A DNA stretch of 64,000 nucleotides. It comes from Geomicrobium halophilum. Its GTDB lineage: Bacteria; Bacillota; Bacilli; Bacillales; Marinococcaceae. Below the pieces are notes generated by a model, which worked only from the letters and a program-made list of their open reading frames with translations, was not told the DNA's origin and searched no databases. Numbering within the stretch: position 1 is the first letter of the stretch; each line of letters opens with the position of its first letter. Made by a program: the position numbers and the translations under genes. The stretch lies in contig NZ_JACHHJ010000001.1 in assembly GCF_014207655.1 (NCBI RefSeq), positions 1,426,001 through 1,490,000 on the forward strand, in the 5' to 3' direction. Below are positions 47,213-59,275 of the stretch, piece by piece.

Positions 47213-47268
47213 ATAGTGAAAGCCTTGGTTGCACTTATGCAGGTAAGAAATTTAATTTCTTACCTGCC

Positions 47269-47320
47269 AAAAAAGACCGGAGTAAAGGGTATATTATAAC
47301 CCCTGCCTCCGGTCTTTTCT
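47269..47320 (-). terminator. yajC terminator and neighbouring hairpin
   Basis: AAAAAAGACCGGAG pairs with CTCCGGTCTTTTCT; on the minus strand the T-run follows. Just left, GCAGGTAAGAAA / TTTCTTACCTGC (47239-47267) forms a second perfect stem. Confidence 0.85.
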
Positions 47321-47325
47321 ATGCT

Positions 47326-47580
47326 CTAATTTTGATTGACAACTTCCCGCACAGCTGAACGGTCATACGTAAGCTTACGGTTTTCATTCACGAGCAAGAT
47401 CACTTTATCTTCATCAAGTGCATCAATCGTCCCGTGCAAACCGCCAATCGTAATCACGTCATCCCCTTTTTGGAGGTTCGCGTGCATTTCACGAATCTGC
47501 TTTTGCCGCTTCTGCTGCGGTCGAATAAGTAAAAAGTAAACGATCGCAAACATGAGCACTAACATAATAATTGCTTCCAT
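47326..47580 (-). CDS. yajC: Preprotein translocase subunit YajC
   Basis: 84 residues: one N-terminal helix (MLVLMFAIVYFLLIRPQQKR) and a conserved cytoplasmic part (GDDVITIGGLHGTIDALDED). Accessory to SecDF. GAAAGGGGTG precedes ATG 47580. Separated from tgt by repeat copy 6 instead of the usual short spacer. Confidence 0.95.
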   Translation of the reverse strand: MEAIIMLVLMFAIVYFLLIRPQQKRQKQIREMHANLQKGDDVITIGGLHGTIDALDEDKVILLVNENRKLTYDRSAVREVVNQN

Positions 47581-47617
47581 GTTGTATACACCCCTTTCTC
47601 ATCACTATAAGTAAGAT

Positions 47618-47770
47618 GATGTTCAAAAATCCCGGGAAAATAGCGGTCGTGTTTCTTCGTCGGAAGGAAGTCGGCTATAATCGTTACCTCCTGCGCGCCG
47701 CACGTATGAACCATACGCTGGTGCCCGAAGACGGATCGGCTCTTTTACCCTTACTTGAACACGTACTAAA
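47618..47770 (-). repeat. Dispersed repeat family A, copy 6
   Basis: The minus strand opens TACGTGTTCAAGTAAGGGTA, continues AAAAGAGCCGATCC, and closes CGACCGCTATTTTCCCGGGA then TTTTTGAACATC, the same ends as copy 5 but with a shorter, diverged interior (about 150 bp). It lies inside the queA-tgt-yajC gene string. Confidence 0.72.
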
Positions 47771-47778
47771 AAGTGTTG

Positions 47779-49967
<2,189 letters not shown>

Positions 49968-49973
49968 ATTATT

Positions 49974-50192
49974 TTACCTAAACCTTCCCATTATAAAAAA
50001 GATAAGAGACAAAACAACGCTCAAGATAATACATGTAACAATCGGGAAGTAAATCGTCGTACTTCCGCTTTTAAACAGAATATCACCTGGCAAGCGTCCG
50101 ATTGGCAAAAACCTACCTCCCACTTGCCAAATCAAGCCAATGACAATAAGAACGACACCTGTAATCATCAACCATCTTGGGATTTCAGCCAT
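49974..50192 (-). CDS. DUF2905 membrane protein
   Basis: 72 residues from ATG 50192 (GGAGG upstream), two helices ([20 protein letters not shown] and [18 protein letters not shown]) around [19 protein letters not shown], the family signature. It overlaps the ruvB 3' end by 8 bp. Function unknown; between ruvB and queA in many bacteria. Confidence 0.9.
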   Translation of the reverse strand: MAEIPRWLMITGVVLIVIGLIWQVGGRFLPIGRLPGDILFKSGSTTIYFPIVTCIILSVVLSLIFFIMGRFR

Positions 50193-51198
50193 TGGTATCC
50201 TCCGATCTGGTCCACCCAAAGTGTTCGTATGCTGAAGGTGCAACGACCCGCCCACGAGGCGTTCGTTGTAGGAAACCGATTTGCAAAAGATACGGTTCAT
50301 AGACATCTTCAATCGTTTCAGATTCCTCACCGACTACTGCCGCCATCGTATCAATGCCGACTGGACCGCCGGAAAACTTCTCAACCAGAGTCTCCAACAG
50401 CCTATGATCAATGTGATCAAGGCCGAGCCGATCCACTTGCAAATGCCCCAGAGCTTCTTCTGCTTCTTGAAAGGATACCGTTTCTGCCCCATTTACTTGC
50501 GCAAAATCACGTACGCGCCGGAGCAAACGATTGGCGATCCGAGGTGTTCCACGCGCACGCCTGGCCACCTCATACGACGCTTCCTCGTCGATCTCCATCG
50601 ACAGGTATTCACCCGTCCGAGCCACAATAGCTGCCAGCTCATCAAGCTTATAAAAATCTAATCGGCTCATAACACCGAAACGGTCACGCAGCGGTGCGCT
50701 TAGCATGCCAGCGCGAGTGGTAGCACCGACGAGCGTAAAAGGCGGCAAATCAAGACGAACTGATTTCGCCCCTGACCCCTTTCCAATCACAATATCGATA
50801 CAAAAATCTTCCATAGCTGGATACAATACCTCTTCCACCGGACGCTGCAGGCGATGGATTTCATCAACAAATAGGACGTCTCCAGGTTCGAGCGTGGTCA
50901 GGATCGTTGCCAAATCTCCCGGCCGCTCAATCGCCGGGCCCGATGTAGTTCTTAAATTCACATTCATCTCATGAGCGATAATTGTTGCAAGTGTCGTCTT
51001 ACCAAGTCCGGGCGGTCCGTAAAGCAAAACATGATCAAGACTTTCTTCTCTCATTTTCGCTGCTTCAATAAACACATGTAGGTTTCGCTTCACTTGTTCT
51101 TGCCCAATATAATGGGAAAGCGCCAACGGACGTATTCCTTCTTCTCCAGTGACCTCTTCTTCCGATAAGCGTTCCTGGGATATTAACCGTTCGTCCAC
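50185..51198 (-). CDS. ruvB: Holliday junction helicase RuvB
   Basis: 337-residue AAA+ motor. Walker A GPPGLGKT (61-68), Walker B VDEIH (D112/E113), sensor GATTRAGML, arginine-finger region LRDRFGV, and the C-terminal winged helix ([17 protein letters not shown]). Drives branch migration with RuvA, encoded 11 bp upstream. GTG start after GGAGG. Confidence 0.97.
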   Translation of the reverse strand: MDERLISQERLSEEEVTGEEGIRPLALSHYIGQEQVKRNLHVFIEAAKMREESLDHVLLYGPPGLGKTTLATIIAHEMNVNLRTTSGPAIERPGDLATILTTLEPGDVLFVDEIHRLQRPVEEVLYPAMEDFCIDIVIGKGSGAKSVRLDLPPFTLVGATTRAGMLSAPLRDRFGVMSRLDFYKLDELAAIVARTGEYLSMEIDEEASYEVARRARGTPRIANRLLRRVRDFAQVNGAETVSFQEAEEALGHLQVDRLGLDHIDHRLLETLVEKFSGGPVGIDTMAAVVGEESETIEDVYEPYLLQIGFLQRTPRGRVVAPSAYEHFGWTRSEDTNG

Positions 51199-51209
51199 AA
51201 GATCCCTCC

Positions 51210-51812
51210 TTAACGCTCAACCATCAAACGTAATGCACGTCTGACATACTCATCAGCCTCAAGTTCTTCGTGCTTTAATTCTTTCTCGCATTTTCCAATT
51301 TCTTTTTCACCGTAACCGAGAGCCCGCAAAGCTTCCATCGCTTCCTGCAGTGCCCCCTGCTTCTCCAGTGACAATGGTTGTGATGGAATCACTTCAGATT
51401 CATTTGAAACCATCACATCGAGCTTGCCTTTCAAATCGAGGATCATCTGCCGCGCCGTCTTCTTTCCGATTCCCGGAAATTTCACCAATACTGATTCATC
51501 TTCTTCCTCGATAGCCTGCACGACAACGGCTGCATTCCCTTCAGCAAGTATGGCAAGCCCCCCTTTAGGACCGATACCTGCCACCTGCAGAAGGCGTGTA
51601 AAAAGCTCCCGTTCCTCCCGCGTCGCGAAACCGTATAGCCGAAGGACATCTTCGCGGACATGCTGATACGTGTATACAACTGTTTCTTTTGCCTCATTCG
51701 TATCATAAATAAACGGATTGGCACAATAAATTAAATAACCAACCCCGTTTACATCCAGTGTTATCGACTCATGATCCCTGTAAACGACTTGACCCCTTAA
51801 CCTCTCAATCAC
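51210..51812 (-). CDS. ruvA: Holliday junction-binding protein RuvA
   Basis: 200 residues from GTG 51812: AGAGGGG lies eight bases upstream and [18 protein letters not shown] aligns with the usual RuvA start; the frame to 51848 reads through the ribosome site. OB fold (1-60), two HhH motifs ([19 protein letters not shown] and [19 protein letters not shown]) and domain III, which contacts RuvB ([19 protein letters not shown]). bofC, which precedes ruvA in B. subtilis, is missing. Confidence 0.95.
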   Translation of the reverse strand: MIERLRGQVVYRDHESITLDVNGVGYLIYCANPFIYDTNEAKETVVYTYQHVREDVLRLYGFATREERELFTRLLQVAGIGPKGGLAILAEGNAAVVVQAIEEEDESVLVKFPGIGKKTARQMILDLKGKLDVMVSNESEVIPSQPLSLEKQGALQEAMEALRALGYGEKEIGKCEKELKHEELEADEYVRRALRLMVER

Positions 51813-51941
51813 ACATATTTCCCCTCTTTCAAAAAACCTTTCCTCCATTTTAACATATGCAACGGGGGGTATACGATCATTTGTTTGGAGGAATTGTTAT
51901 TGCTTGGAGCCGGGTCGATCTGCGGGGGGACTCTCACCCAC

Positions 51942-52679
51942 TTACCCTGCTTGGATCTCCCCATTGTGGTAGACATCCTGGACATCATCGTTGTCTTCGA
52001 GCATGTCAATAAGTCTTTCCACCTTATTTGCATCTTCACCTTCGACTGCTGAGGTTGTGCTCGGTATCATCGTCTGTTCACTTGAATCAATCGGGTAACC
52101 GCCCTTTTCGAGTTCGCTTCTAACTTCTTCCAACTCAACCGGCGAGGTCCAAATCAGATAATACTCCTGTTCTGATTGAACATCGTCAGCCCCTGCGTCG
52201 ATGGCTTCTAGCATGACTGCTTCCTCATCATCTTCATGTAACTTGTTCTTTTCCAAAACAATGAGTCCTTTATCTGTAAATAGAAAAGAAACACAGCCAT
52301 CTTCCCCAAGATTACCGCCGTTTCTGGAAAAAATATAACGAATATCCGCAGCTGTACGATTACGGTTATCGGTTAGAGCTTTTACGAATACGGCAACGCC
52401 ACCGGGGCCATAGCCTTCGTAACTCATTTCCTCATAACTCACCCCGTCAGTGTCACCGCTCGCCCTTTTGATGGTTCGTTCTATATTATCAGAGGGAATA
52501 TTTGCTGCCTTCGCCTTTTGTATGGCTAAACGCAGGCGAAGATTCGAAGCCGGATCATCGCCGCTTTCTCGAACAGCAGCAAAAATTTCTTTAGATATTT
52601 TTGTAAATATTTTCGCGCGCTTAGAATCCTGAGCTTCTTTGCGGCGTTTTATGTTATGCCATTTTGAATGACCTGCCAT
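51942..52679 (-). CDS. yebC: YebC/PmpR-family regulator
   Basis: 245 residues from ATG 52679 (GGAGGTGA upstream). AGHSKWHNIKRRKEAQD start, KAKAANIPSDNIERTIKRA, YEGYGPGGVAVFVKALTDNR and GCVSFLFTDKG are YebC family blocks. Once taken as DNA-binding regulators; recent work assigns some members to rescue of ribosomes on polyproline stretches. Not in an operon with ruvA: about 130 bp of non-coding sequence lies between them. Confidence 0.93.
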   Translation of the reverse strand: MAGHSKWHNIKRRKEAQDSKRAKIFTKISKEIFAAVRESGDDPASNLRLRLAIQKAKAANIPSDNIERTIKRASGDTDGVSYEEMSYEGYGPGGVAVFVKALTDNRNRTAADIRYIFSRNGGNLGEDGCVSFLFTDKGLIVLEKNKLHEDDEEAVMLEAIDAGADDVQSEQEYYLIWTSPVELEEVRSELEKGGYPIDSSEQTMIPSTTSAVEGEDANKVERLIDMLEDNDDVQDVYHNGEIQAG

Positions 52680-52766
52680 AAAAACTGTCACCTCCAGTAT
52701 GTAAATATATCATGTCAAATCATAATTCTCCAGAATTTTGGATAGTTAAGGTCTTTCCACCATCAC

Positions 52767-52797
52767 AAAAAAGAGGCCTTTATTGGCCCCTTTTTTG
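52767..52797 (-). terminator. coxA terminator
   Basis: AAAAAAGAGGCC / GGCCCCTTTTTT stem, T-run on the minus strand. Confidence 0.85.
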
Positions 52798-53610
52798 CTA
52801 TCGACTACGTTCGAATGGACGTTGGGCAGCATCTCCCAAGTCTTCAATCATATCGGTGAGCGTTTGTTCTGTTTCTTCTAAAGCATTGCCGGTTCCCTCA
52901 GCCAAATCGTTTTGGATGTTCCCTAGCTCTTCAAAGTTATCTTCATCATCTGTGACGAATACTTCTTTATCAGCATCCATCTCATCTTCAATTTCTTGTT
53001 CAATGTGCTGGATCGTATCGTCAGTATCGTCACCATTCGTTTGAATACCGACAACAACATGCTGATCATCAACAACAACGTGACTGTTGTCTACGTTATC
53101 CATATCATTGACCTCTTCTTCAATCTTGCTAGCTAGCTCCTGAGCTTCATTATCGTCGTTTTGGTTGTTTGCATTCAGTTGACCGTGATCGTTTTGCATG
53201 CCAGCATTACCATTGTTACCTGCATTGCCTGTTTCATAACGATCACCGCGTTGGAAATTTGCATCACGCTCTTGATCGGTATACATATTTCCGTCTGCGA
53301 CATCACGCGGGTTGTTATAATAAAAAGATCCTTGACCATCGTTCAGGTTACGCGTTCCATCACCTTGACCCTGCTGGTTCACTTGGTTGCCACGATCTGT
53401 CCGGTCATCGACAGTAAACATGTCTGTAATCGGACCTTCACCACGATCCCCACGCTCATTGTCCCAAGCTGCTTGTTGTTGGTTATCTACTTGATTCATC
53501 CCTGTATTTCCACCGTTGGGTCCAGCAGCATTATCGTCTGCTGTTCCACAACCTGCTAAACCTGCTGTAATAATTGAAAAAGCGGTCACTGATAGTGCCA
53601 TCTTCTTCAT
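52798..53610 (-). CDS. coxA: Sporulation lipoprotein, CoxA/YhcN-YlaJ family
   Basis: 270 residues: signal peptide with lipobox LAGC (Cys about 21), an Asn/Gly/Gln-rich linker (roughly 25-160), then a YhcN/YlaJ domain (about 160-250: LASKIEEEVNDMDNVDNSHV, VVVGIQTNGDDTDD). CoxA (YrbB) is a cortex-associated spore protein encoded after safA in B. subtilis, the same order as here. The acidic, low-complexity linker is longer than usual. Confidence 0.88.
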   Translation of the reverse strand: MKKMALSVTAFSIITAGLAGCGTADDNAAGPNGGNTGMNQVDNQQQAAWDNERGDRGEGPITDMFTVDDRTDRGNQVNQQGQGDGTRNLNDGQGSFYYNNPRDVADGNMYTDQERDANFQRGDRYETGNAGNNGNAGMQNDHGQLNANNQNDDNEAQELASKIEEEVNDMDNVDNSHVVVDDQHVVVGIQTNGDDTDDTIQHIEQEIEDEMDADKEVFVTDDEDNFEELGNIQNDLAEGTGNALEETEQTLTDMIEDLGDAAQRPFERSR

Positions 53611-53667
53611 AAATTAAATCCCCCCTTCACACTTTAAGTTGTGAAGAAAAGGGGATTGTTACACCTG

Positions 53668-54729
53668 TCATTTAGAGGAAGGGTCACCAGTTTGCTTACT
53701 TTGACCTTCGCTGTGATTTCGGGGTCTTGATGGCCGATAATAAGAATGTTCCTCCGTCGCTGGTTCATAATAAGGAACCGGCGGATAAAAGCTGTAGGGA
53801 TCCGTCATAGGCGCTGCCATTGGCGGTGGAGCTGGAGCAGCATATGATGGATATGTTGGCATTGGGTATTGTACCGGTATAAATTGTTCTTCCATACCCG
53901 TTTGCCTTAATCCGCCGCCGTACCCCTGGGAATGGAAAAATTGGTCATACCCTTCCTGATAATAGCCTTGCTGAGCAGGATCGTTCATAGGATACCCTTG
54001 CGGCGATGGCATTCCATTGTACGGTTGTGGATAAACTGGAACCATACAATACTGCATGAGCTGCGGCGGCATGGATTGCGAACATGGTTGCTGCGGTGTG
54101 TATGGTGAATGCTGTGGCTGCTTATCAAAATTCTTGTTTCCACACTTTGGACATGGTTTTTGTAGTTTAGGTTTTTCCATTGGTTTTTTCTTATATACCG
54201 GTTTTTCTATTTCCTTTTCCTTTGGCTTCTCTTTCTTTTCCTCATACTTTTCCGGTGCAGGTTTTTGAATTTTCGGCGGGAGCTCCATTTTTTCTTTTTT
54301 CGGTTTTTCCGGTATTTCTTTCTTATATTCCTTTTTTTTAGGCGGTTTCGGTTTTTCTGGAACCTCGGGTTTCTTCGGTACTTCCATTACCGGCATCTGC
54401 TTCGGAGGAGGTTTTATTGTATGTTCTTTTTTTGGTTTTTGCGATTCTTTCGGTTTTTCAGGCATTTCCTTCTTCGGCTTCGGCGGCTCTGCGGGCTTAT
54501 ATTCAGGTTTTTCTTTCTTCGGAACTTCTTTGGTTTCTTTTGGACCTTCCTTTTTGATTTCTTTTTTCACGCTTTCTTTTTTGGCTGGAATTTTGATTTT
54601 CATTCCCGGCATAATCATTTCCGGGTCTGCTAAATGGGAGTTTGTCGCTTTTAATTCCTCGAAATCAACATCATATTTTTTGGAAAGGTTCCATAAGGTA
54701 TCGCCTTTTTGAACAATATGAATTTTCAT
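53668..54729 (-). CDS. safA: Spore coat morphogenetic protein SafA (LysM)
   Basis: 353 residues from ATG 54729 (GGAGG ten bases upstream). One N-terminal LysM domain (residues 2-45, HIVQKGDTLWNLSKKYDVDF, MIMPGMKIKIP), a long Lys/Pro/Glu-rich segment (about 50-200, repeated PEKPK/PKKE units), a CPKCGNKNF motif, then a Pro/Gln/Tyr/Met-rich tail like coat-directed SafA regions. LysM binds cortex peptidoglycan and the rest recruits inner-coat proteins. The Lys/Pro block is unusually extensive. Confidence 0.9.
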   Translation of the reverse strand: MKIHIVQKGDTLWNLSKKYDVDFEELKATNSHLADPEMIMPGMKIKIPAKKESVKKEIKKEGPKETKEVPKKEKPEYKPAEPPKPKKEMPEKPKESQKPKKEHTIKPPPKQMPVMEVPKKPEVPEKPKPPKKKEYKKEIPEKPKKEKMELPPKIQKPAPEKYEEKKEKPKEKEIEKPVYKKKPMEKPKLQKPCPKCGNKNFDKQPQHSPYTPQQPCSQSMPPQLMQYCMVPVYPQPYNGMPSPQGYPMNDPAQQGYYQEGYDQFFHSQGYGGGLRQTGMEEQFIPVQYPMPTYPSYAAPAPPPMAAPMTDPYSFYPPVPYYEPATEEHSYYRPSRPRNHSEGQSKQTGDPSSK

Positions 54730-54845
54730 GTTTACCCATCCCTCCTGTACACATGGTTTTACCATTATCCGCTAACCGTATTGCATCCAATACAAGATAT
54801 GCGCCGAAACTGGCAAGTATTCATGTGAAGAGGAATGGGGTTACA

Positions 54846-55718
54846 TTATACTGTGTATTCCTTTTGTTCTTCATAAATCACCGCTGAAGGGTAAGTACCG
54901 AGCACACGAGTTTTACAACCGATCGCCTTCATTTCTTCTAAAGCACCAGGCAATAATACTTTATCATACGCATGGTCAATATCGATGATGAAGAAGTAAT
55001 GACCAATTCCCGTTTTCATCGGCCTTGATTCAATCTTTGACAGGTTAAGTTTACGCCAGGAAAACGCTGACAACACCTGATGAAGAGCTCCAGGATAATC
55101 AGATGGCAGCGTCACAACGATCGTGGTTTTTTCTTGTCTTGACTGTTCAAGTTCAAATCGTTCTTCCTTAGAAGAAAGCAAAACAAAACGAGTATGATTG
55201 TTAGGAAAGTCATGGATGTTCTCAGCCACGATTTGTAACCCATATTTTTGAGCCGCTAATTCGTTCGCTATAACGCCACGCTTTAGGCTTGGGTCTTCCG
55301 ATACTTCCTTTGCCGCTTGTGCGGTTGATGTCGCATATACCCACTGTGCTTCTGAAAACTGTTCCATTAAGTATTCATGGCATTGCGCAATAGCTTGAGG
55401 GTGCGAATACACAGCCTCCAATGCTTGCAGATCAGAGGCATTATCCTCATGGACGAGCAAATGCTGGGCAATCGGAATTGCTAACTCTGCCACAATCGGA
55501 AGATTATGCTTGTGTACAAGGTAATCGAGTGTAATATTAACCGATCCTTCAATCGCATTTTCCAATGGGACAATGGCGCCATCAACTTCTTGATTGTCGA
55601 GGGCTTGCAAACAACTTGGAATATCTTTATAGGGGATCCGCGTGGATTCATTTAAAAATGTAACAGCGGCTAGCTCAGTGAAGGTCCCTTTTGGGCCTAA
55701 GTAGGCAACTTTTTTCAT
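54846..55718 (-). CDS. pheA: Prephenate dehydratase
   Basis: 290 residues. Catalytic domain AYLGPKGTFTELAAVTF...NHTRFVLLS (TRF motif) followed by an ACT domain with the Phe-binding LSKIESRPMKTGIGHYFFII. Converts prephenate to phenylpyruvate; feedback-inhibited by Phe. Downstream of pheB in the obg-pheB-pheA string; repeat copy 7 lies in the 97-bp gap. Confidence 0.96.
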   Translation of the reverse strand: MKKVAYLGPKGTFTELAAVTFLNESTRIPYKDIPSCLQALDNQEVDGAIVPLENAIEGSVNITLDYLVHKHNLPIVAELAIPIAQHLLVHEDNASDLQALEAVYSHPQAIAQCHEYLMEQFSEAQWVYATSTAQAAKEVSEDPSLKRGVIANELAAQKYGLQIVAENIHDFPNNHTRFVLLSSKEERFELEQSRQEKTTIVVTLPSDYPGALHQVLSAFSWRKLNLSKIESRPMKTGIGHYFFIIDIDHAYDKVLLPGALEEMKAIGCKTRVLGTYPSAVIYEEQKEYTV

Positions 55719-55744
55719 CGTTCGTCACTCTTTCGCTATAAATA

Positions 55745-55800
55745 TGTGTTCATAAAGGAGGAAAAAAGGAGCCGAGTAGCAGTTTCAAGCCTGAGGTTTC
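55745..55800 (+). repeat. Dispersed repeat family A, short copy 7
   Basis: TATGTGTTCATAAAGGAGG, then AAAAAAGGAGCCGAGTAGC and TTTCAAGCC: only the left end of the element, diverged, between pheB and pheA. Confidence 0.55.
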
Positions 55801-55815
55801 TCAGACTTCTATCCT

Positions 55816-56292
55816 CTATAGCTCATCTTTATTTTTTGCGGACCCTGTTCCTGATCCGATCAGTTCTACTTTCTCTACAGCTTGCATCTCTTTAATTCTT
55901 CGCATGAGTTTTTGTACTTCTACGTTCACCATTGTAGTATCAACGGTGAGCGTGACGTTCGCTCTTCCCTGTAAAGGAATGGTTTGATTAATCGTGAGAA
56001 CATTTGACTGCGTATCAGCAACCACCCTTAATAGCTCCGACAAAGCGCCGGATTTATCTATTAGATGAATGGAAAGAGTAATGATTTGTGCCTGAATCAT
56101 CGTATGAAACGGCAAGATCGCATCTTTGTATTTATAAAAAGCACTGCGGCTAAGCCCAACTTCCTGAACCGCATCACCGACCGTCGTTACAGTTCCGTTA
56201 TCTAATAGACGTTTGGCGTCTAACGTTTTTTGCATCGCTTCTGTTAGCATATCTTCACGCACGAGAAAAAAATGATCGACTTGATCTGTCAA
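55816..56292 (-). CDS. pheB: ACT-domain protein PheB (UPF0735)
   Basis: 158 residues: an N-terminal winged-helix-like part (MLTEAMQKTLDAKRLLDNGT, GLSRSAFYKYKDAI) and a C-terminal ACT domain (IDKSGALSELLRVVADTQSN). Historically called a chorismate mutase, now viewed as an aromatic amino-acid-responsive regulator of uncertain target. Conserved between obg and pheA. Confidence 0.92.
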   Translation of the reverse strand: MTDQVDHFFLVREDMLTEAMQKTLDAKRLLDNGTVTTVGDAVQEVGLSRSAFYKYKDAILPFHTMIQAQIITLSIHLIDKSGALSELLRVVADTQSNVLTINQTIPLQGRANVTLTVDTTMVNVEVQKLMRRIKEMQAVEKVELIGSGTGSAKNKDEL

Positions 56293-56325
56293 CTATACCA
56301 CCCCACTTACGAAGTCTTACATTCC

Positions 56326-57606
56326 TTACTCCATAAATTCGAATTCAATACCGAGTAATCGGATGGTATCTCCGTCTTTAGCGCCGCGCTCCCGCAAAGC
56401 AGCATCAACCCCCATTTTACGTAAAGTGCGTGAAAACCTTTCCGCTGATTCTCGGCGGCTCAAATCAAGCATTCGTACGCGTCTTTCTAGTGGTTCACCA
56501 TATAAAACGAATGCGCCGTCGTCATCTCTTGTAATTTCAAATTCCTTTTCTTTTTCATACCGATACACAGCTCGAGATTCATCTTCATCTATATCTTCGG
56601 TTATTGGCTCTGGTTCTGGAGCTTCATCTAAGCGATCGGCCACGTTTCGGATTAACGAATCCAACCCTTGCTTGGTGTGGGTGGATACACGTTCAATACG
56701 TTCACCAATATTGGTTTCTAATTTTTGTATGAGCTCCTCGCTGCCCGGCATATCAATCTTATTTGCGACGATAAGCTGTGGCCGATCTTTTAACGCTTCG
56801 TTATACTTTTCCAATTCACGATTAATCGTTACGTAGTCCTCATAAGGATCACGTCCACTCATCCCCGATACATCCAGCATATGAACGAGTATACGTGTCC
56901 GTTCAATGTGACGGAGAAATCGATGACCCAGACCGACTCCTTCATGAGCTCCTTCAATGATTCCCGGTAAATCAGCCATAACGAAGCTCCTGCCGTCTTC
57001 AGAGGCAACGACACCTAAATTTGGATCAATGGTTGTAAATGGATAATCAGCGATTTTAGGCTTGGCCGCTGTTGCTACAGATAAAAATGTTGACTTCCCG
57101 ACACTTGGGAAACCGATGATCCCTACATCTGCCAGCAATTTCAGCTCTAGGGTAACCTCCAATTCGACTCCCGGCTCCCCATTTTCCGCATGTTCTGGTG
57201 CCGGATTTGCAGGTGTGGCAAAGCGTTTATTCCCGCGGCCACCCCGCCCGCCTTTGGCCAGGAGCTTTTCTTCTTTATGTTCAACTAAATCTGCAATCAC
57301 TTTTCCGCTTTTTTTATCTTTAATCACCGTACCTGGAGGGACAGTAACAATCAAAGGGTCTGCACCTTTTCCATGCTGCCCCTTCGGCCGGCCGTTTTCT
57401 CCATGCTTGGCTCTAAAATGATGTTGATAGCGAAAATCCATGAGCGTCCGTGTACCTTCATCAACTCGAAAAATAACGTCGCCGCCTTTTCCACCATCCC
57501 CACCGGCAGGACCTCCGTCAGGGACAAATTTTTCCCGGCGATAGGCAACCATGCCATTGCCGCCGTCTCCTGATTTCACAAATATATTCACATAATCGAT
57601 AAACAT
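56326..57606 (-). CDS. obg: GTPase Obg/CgtA
   Basis: 426 residues. Glycine-rich Obg fold (1-158, [20 protein letters not shown]), G domain with G1 [10 protein letters not shown]3 [13 protein letters not shown] and G4 NKID, and a C-terminal OCT domain. Needed for 50S ribosome maturation and for sporulation initiation. In B. subtilis rplU-rpmA and spo0B lie directly upstream; here the upstream neighbour is hemY. Confidence 0.97.
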   Translation of the reverse strand: MFIDYVNIFVKSGDGGNGMVAYRREKFVPDGGPAGGDGGKGGDVIFRVDEGTRTLMDFRYQHHFRAKHGENGRPKGQHGKGADPLIVTVPPGTVIKDKKSGKVIADLVEHKEEKLLAKGGRGGRGNKRFATPANPAPEHAENGEPGVELEVTLELKLLADVGIIGFPSVGKSTFLSVATAAKPKIADYPFTTIDPNLGVVASEDGRSFVMADLPGIIEGAHEGVGLGHRFLRHIERTRILVHMLDVSGMSGRDPYEDYVTINRELEKYNEALKDRPQLIVANKIDMPGSEELIQKLETNIGERIERVSTHTKQGLDSLIRNVADRLDEAPEPEPITEDIDEDESRAVYRYEKEKEFEITRDDDGAFVLYGEPLERRVRMLDLSRRESAERFSRTLRKMGVDAALRERGAKDGDTIRLLGIEFEFME

Positions 57607-57886
57607 CTATTTACACCCCTCAATCAGCATACACATCAAACTCAATATTCGCAGGCTATTACATCTCTTTATTGTACCACATATTAAAGAATTGAACCTC
57701 TCACGACTGACGCAAGTGTAAATCGCTGAATCTTCGCTCGATTTCCGAATTTAAGTGGAATCGAACGACATGCTGGAAATCATAAAATGAAATACACCAC
57801 CGCTCGCCATCCATTTGTCATCAAGCATGTTAGCTTACACGAACGATTACAGTGGAAAGACGCCTGCCCCCGTTTGACAAGCGTCT
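57607..57886. other. 280-bp junction between the obg and hem blocks
   Basis: No gene. It contains the hemY terminator stem AAGACGC / GCGTCTT (57857-57887) and presumably the obg promoter. Two gene strings that are far apart in B. subtilis meet here. Confidence 0.6.
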
Positions 57887-59275
57887 TCATTGAAGGGCTT
57901 TAACTGCGACTTCCTGGCCTTGTCGGACGCAATCCGGAAGCCCGATCCCTTTATAAAAGGCCCCCGCTATATACACCCCTGGGTATTCTTTGGAAAGGGC
58001 AGATTCCCAATCAGCGACCCGTGTTTGATGGCCAACGGTATACTTCGGCATTGCATTTTGCCATCGGGTTACATTTGTAAAGAGGGGTTCTTCTCGAATC
58101 TCCAAAAAAGACCTTACATCCCTAAGAGTTTGTCCTACAATTTCTTCATCACTTTTGGAGACAATATCGTCATTTCCCGGACGCCCAACAAAACAGCGTA
58201 AAAGTGCATGCCCTTCTGGAACCATGTTTGGCCATTTTTTATGCACAAGTGTCACAGCTTTTAAGACAGCATCATTTCCTTTAGGAATAAGAAAACCCGT
58301 CCCTTCGATACGATCCGCAAGGGCAGAGGATTTTAACGCAATGGCCACTGTAGCAATGGATGCGCCAGGCAGCGACTTCATCTCTTCACGTGCTGAAAAG
58401 GAAGGGAGGACGTTTGCTGTAATCTCATGGGGCATGGTGAGTATCACACGGTCGGCTTCTTTGTTTGTTCCATCTGCAAATTGTAGGTTATATCCGTTTT
58501 CAAGTGGAGTCAATTCAAGAAGCTGTTTCTGTTTATGAATCGAACCTTCTCGCGCTTTTTTTTCTAATTCATCGACAATGACAGACAGCCCACCCTTAAA
58601 CGTACGAAAAAGGCCTGATTTTTGTCCGGTGCCGGCTGATTGTTTTCGCTGTTTGGCCATTGACCTGGAACCAAGAATCAAACTGCGATGCTTTTTGCCC
58701 ATATAGCTAAATTGCGGAAAGGTCGACTCTAGGCTCAACTCATTCATCTCACCGGCATACATCCCGGATAAAAGAGGTTCGAGAACCCGATCAACGAGTT
58801 CGTCTCCAAACCGTTTACGAAAAAAAAGACCAAGAGATTCATCGTTTCCTTCTGTTCGTTTGTCAGGCAACCATAGGTCTGCAGAAGCCCGTAATTTCCC
58901 CGAATTTGAAAGGAGCGAGGAGCGGAGAAAAGGCCTTACTCTAGTAGGAATCCCCATTACAGAGCCTTCAGGGATGGGATGAAAATCCCCGTTATTCACG
59001 ATAAAGGCTTTTCCAGTTTCATTTTTTACCAATTGATCTTCCAACCCTAATTCCTGAGCGAGAGAAAGCATTTCAGGCTTTCGGGCTAGAAACGAATCCG
59101 GACCACGTTCAATGGTGAATCCCTCACGATGCAAGGTTTCAATTTTACCACCGAGTTTTGAATCTGCTTCAAAGAGTTCAGCCTCTATATTCATCCCGTT
59201 CACTGCCCGTTGTTTTTCAAGTTCATGAAAAGCTGATAGCCCAGTAATTCCTCCCCCGATAATCGCAACTTTCAT
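57887..59275 (-). CDS. hemY: Coproporphyrinogen III oxidase (HemY/CgoX)
   Basis: 462 residues, FAD enzyme. Dinucleotide motif [17 protein letters not shown] at the N-terminus, [18 protein letters not shown], and the C-terminal [20 protein letters not shown]. In Gram-positives HemY makes coproporphyrin III in the coproporphyrin-dependent heme branch. It overlaps hemH by 4 bp, so the pair is translationally coupled. Confidence 0.95.
   Translation of the reverse strand: MKVAIIGGGITGLSAFHELEKQRAVNGMNIEAELFEADSKLGGKIETLHREGFTIERGPDSFLARKPEMLSLAQELGLEDQLVKNETGKAFIVNNGDFHPIPEGSVMGIPTRVRPFLRSSLLSNSGKLRASADLWLPDKRTEGNDESLGLFFRKRFGDELVDRVLEPLLSGMYAGEMNELSLESTFPQFSYMGKKHRSLILGSRSMAKQRKQSAGTGQKSGLFRTFKGGLSVIVDELEKKAREGSIHKQKQLLELTPLENGYNLQFADGTNKEADRVILTMPHEITANVLPSFSAREEMKSLPGASIATVAIALKSSALADRIEGTGFLIPKGNDAVLKAVTLVHKKWPNMVPEGHALLRCFVGRPGNDDIVSKSDEEIVGQTLRDVRSFLEIREEPLFTNVTRWQNAMPKYTVGHQTRVADWESALSKEYPGVYIAGAFYKGIGLPDCVRQGQEVAVKALQ

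Noticed and set aside
54265-54633. Plus-strand Phe/Arg-rich 122-codon frame
   Set aside because: Reverse-strand reading of the Lys/Pro/Glu block of safA; composition artefact.
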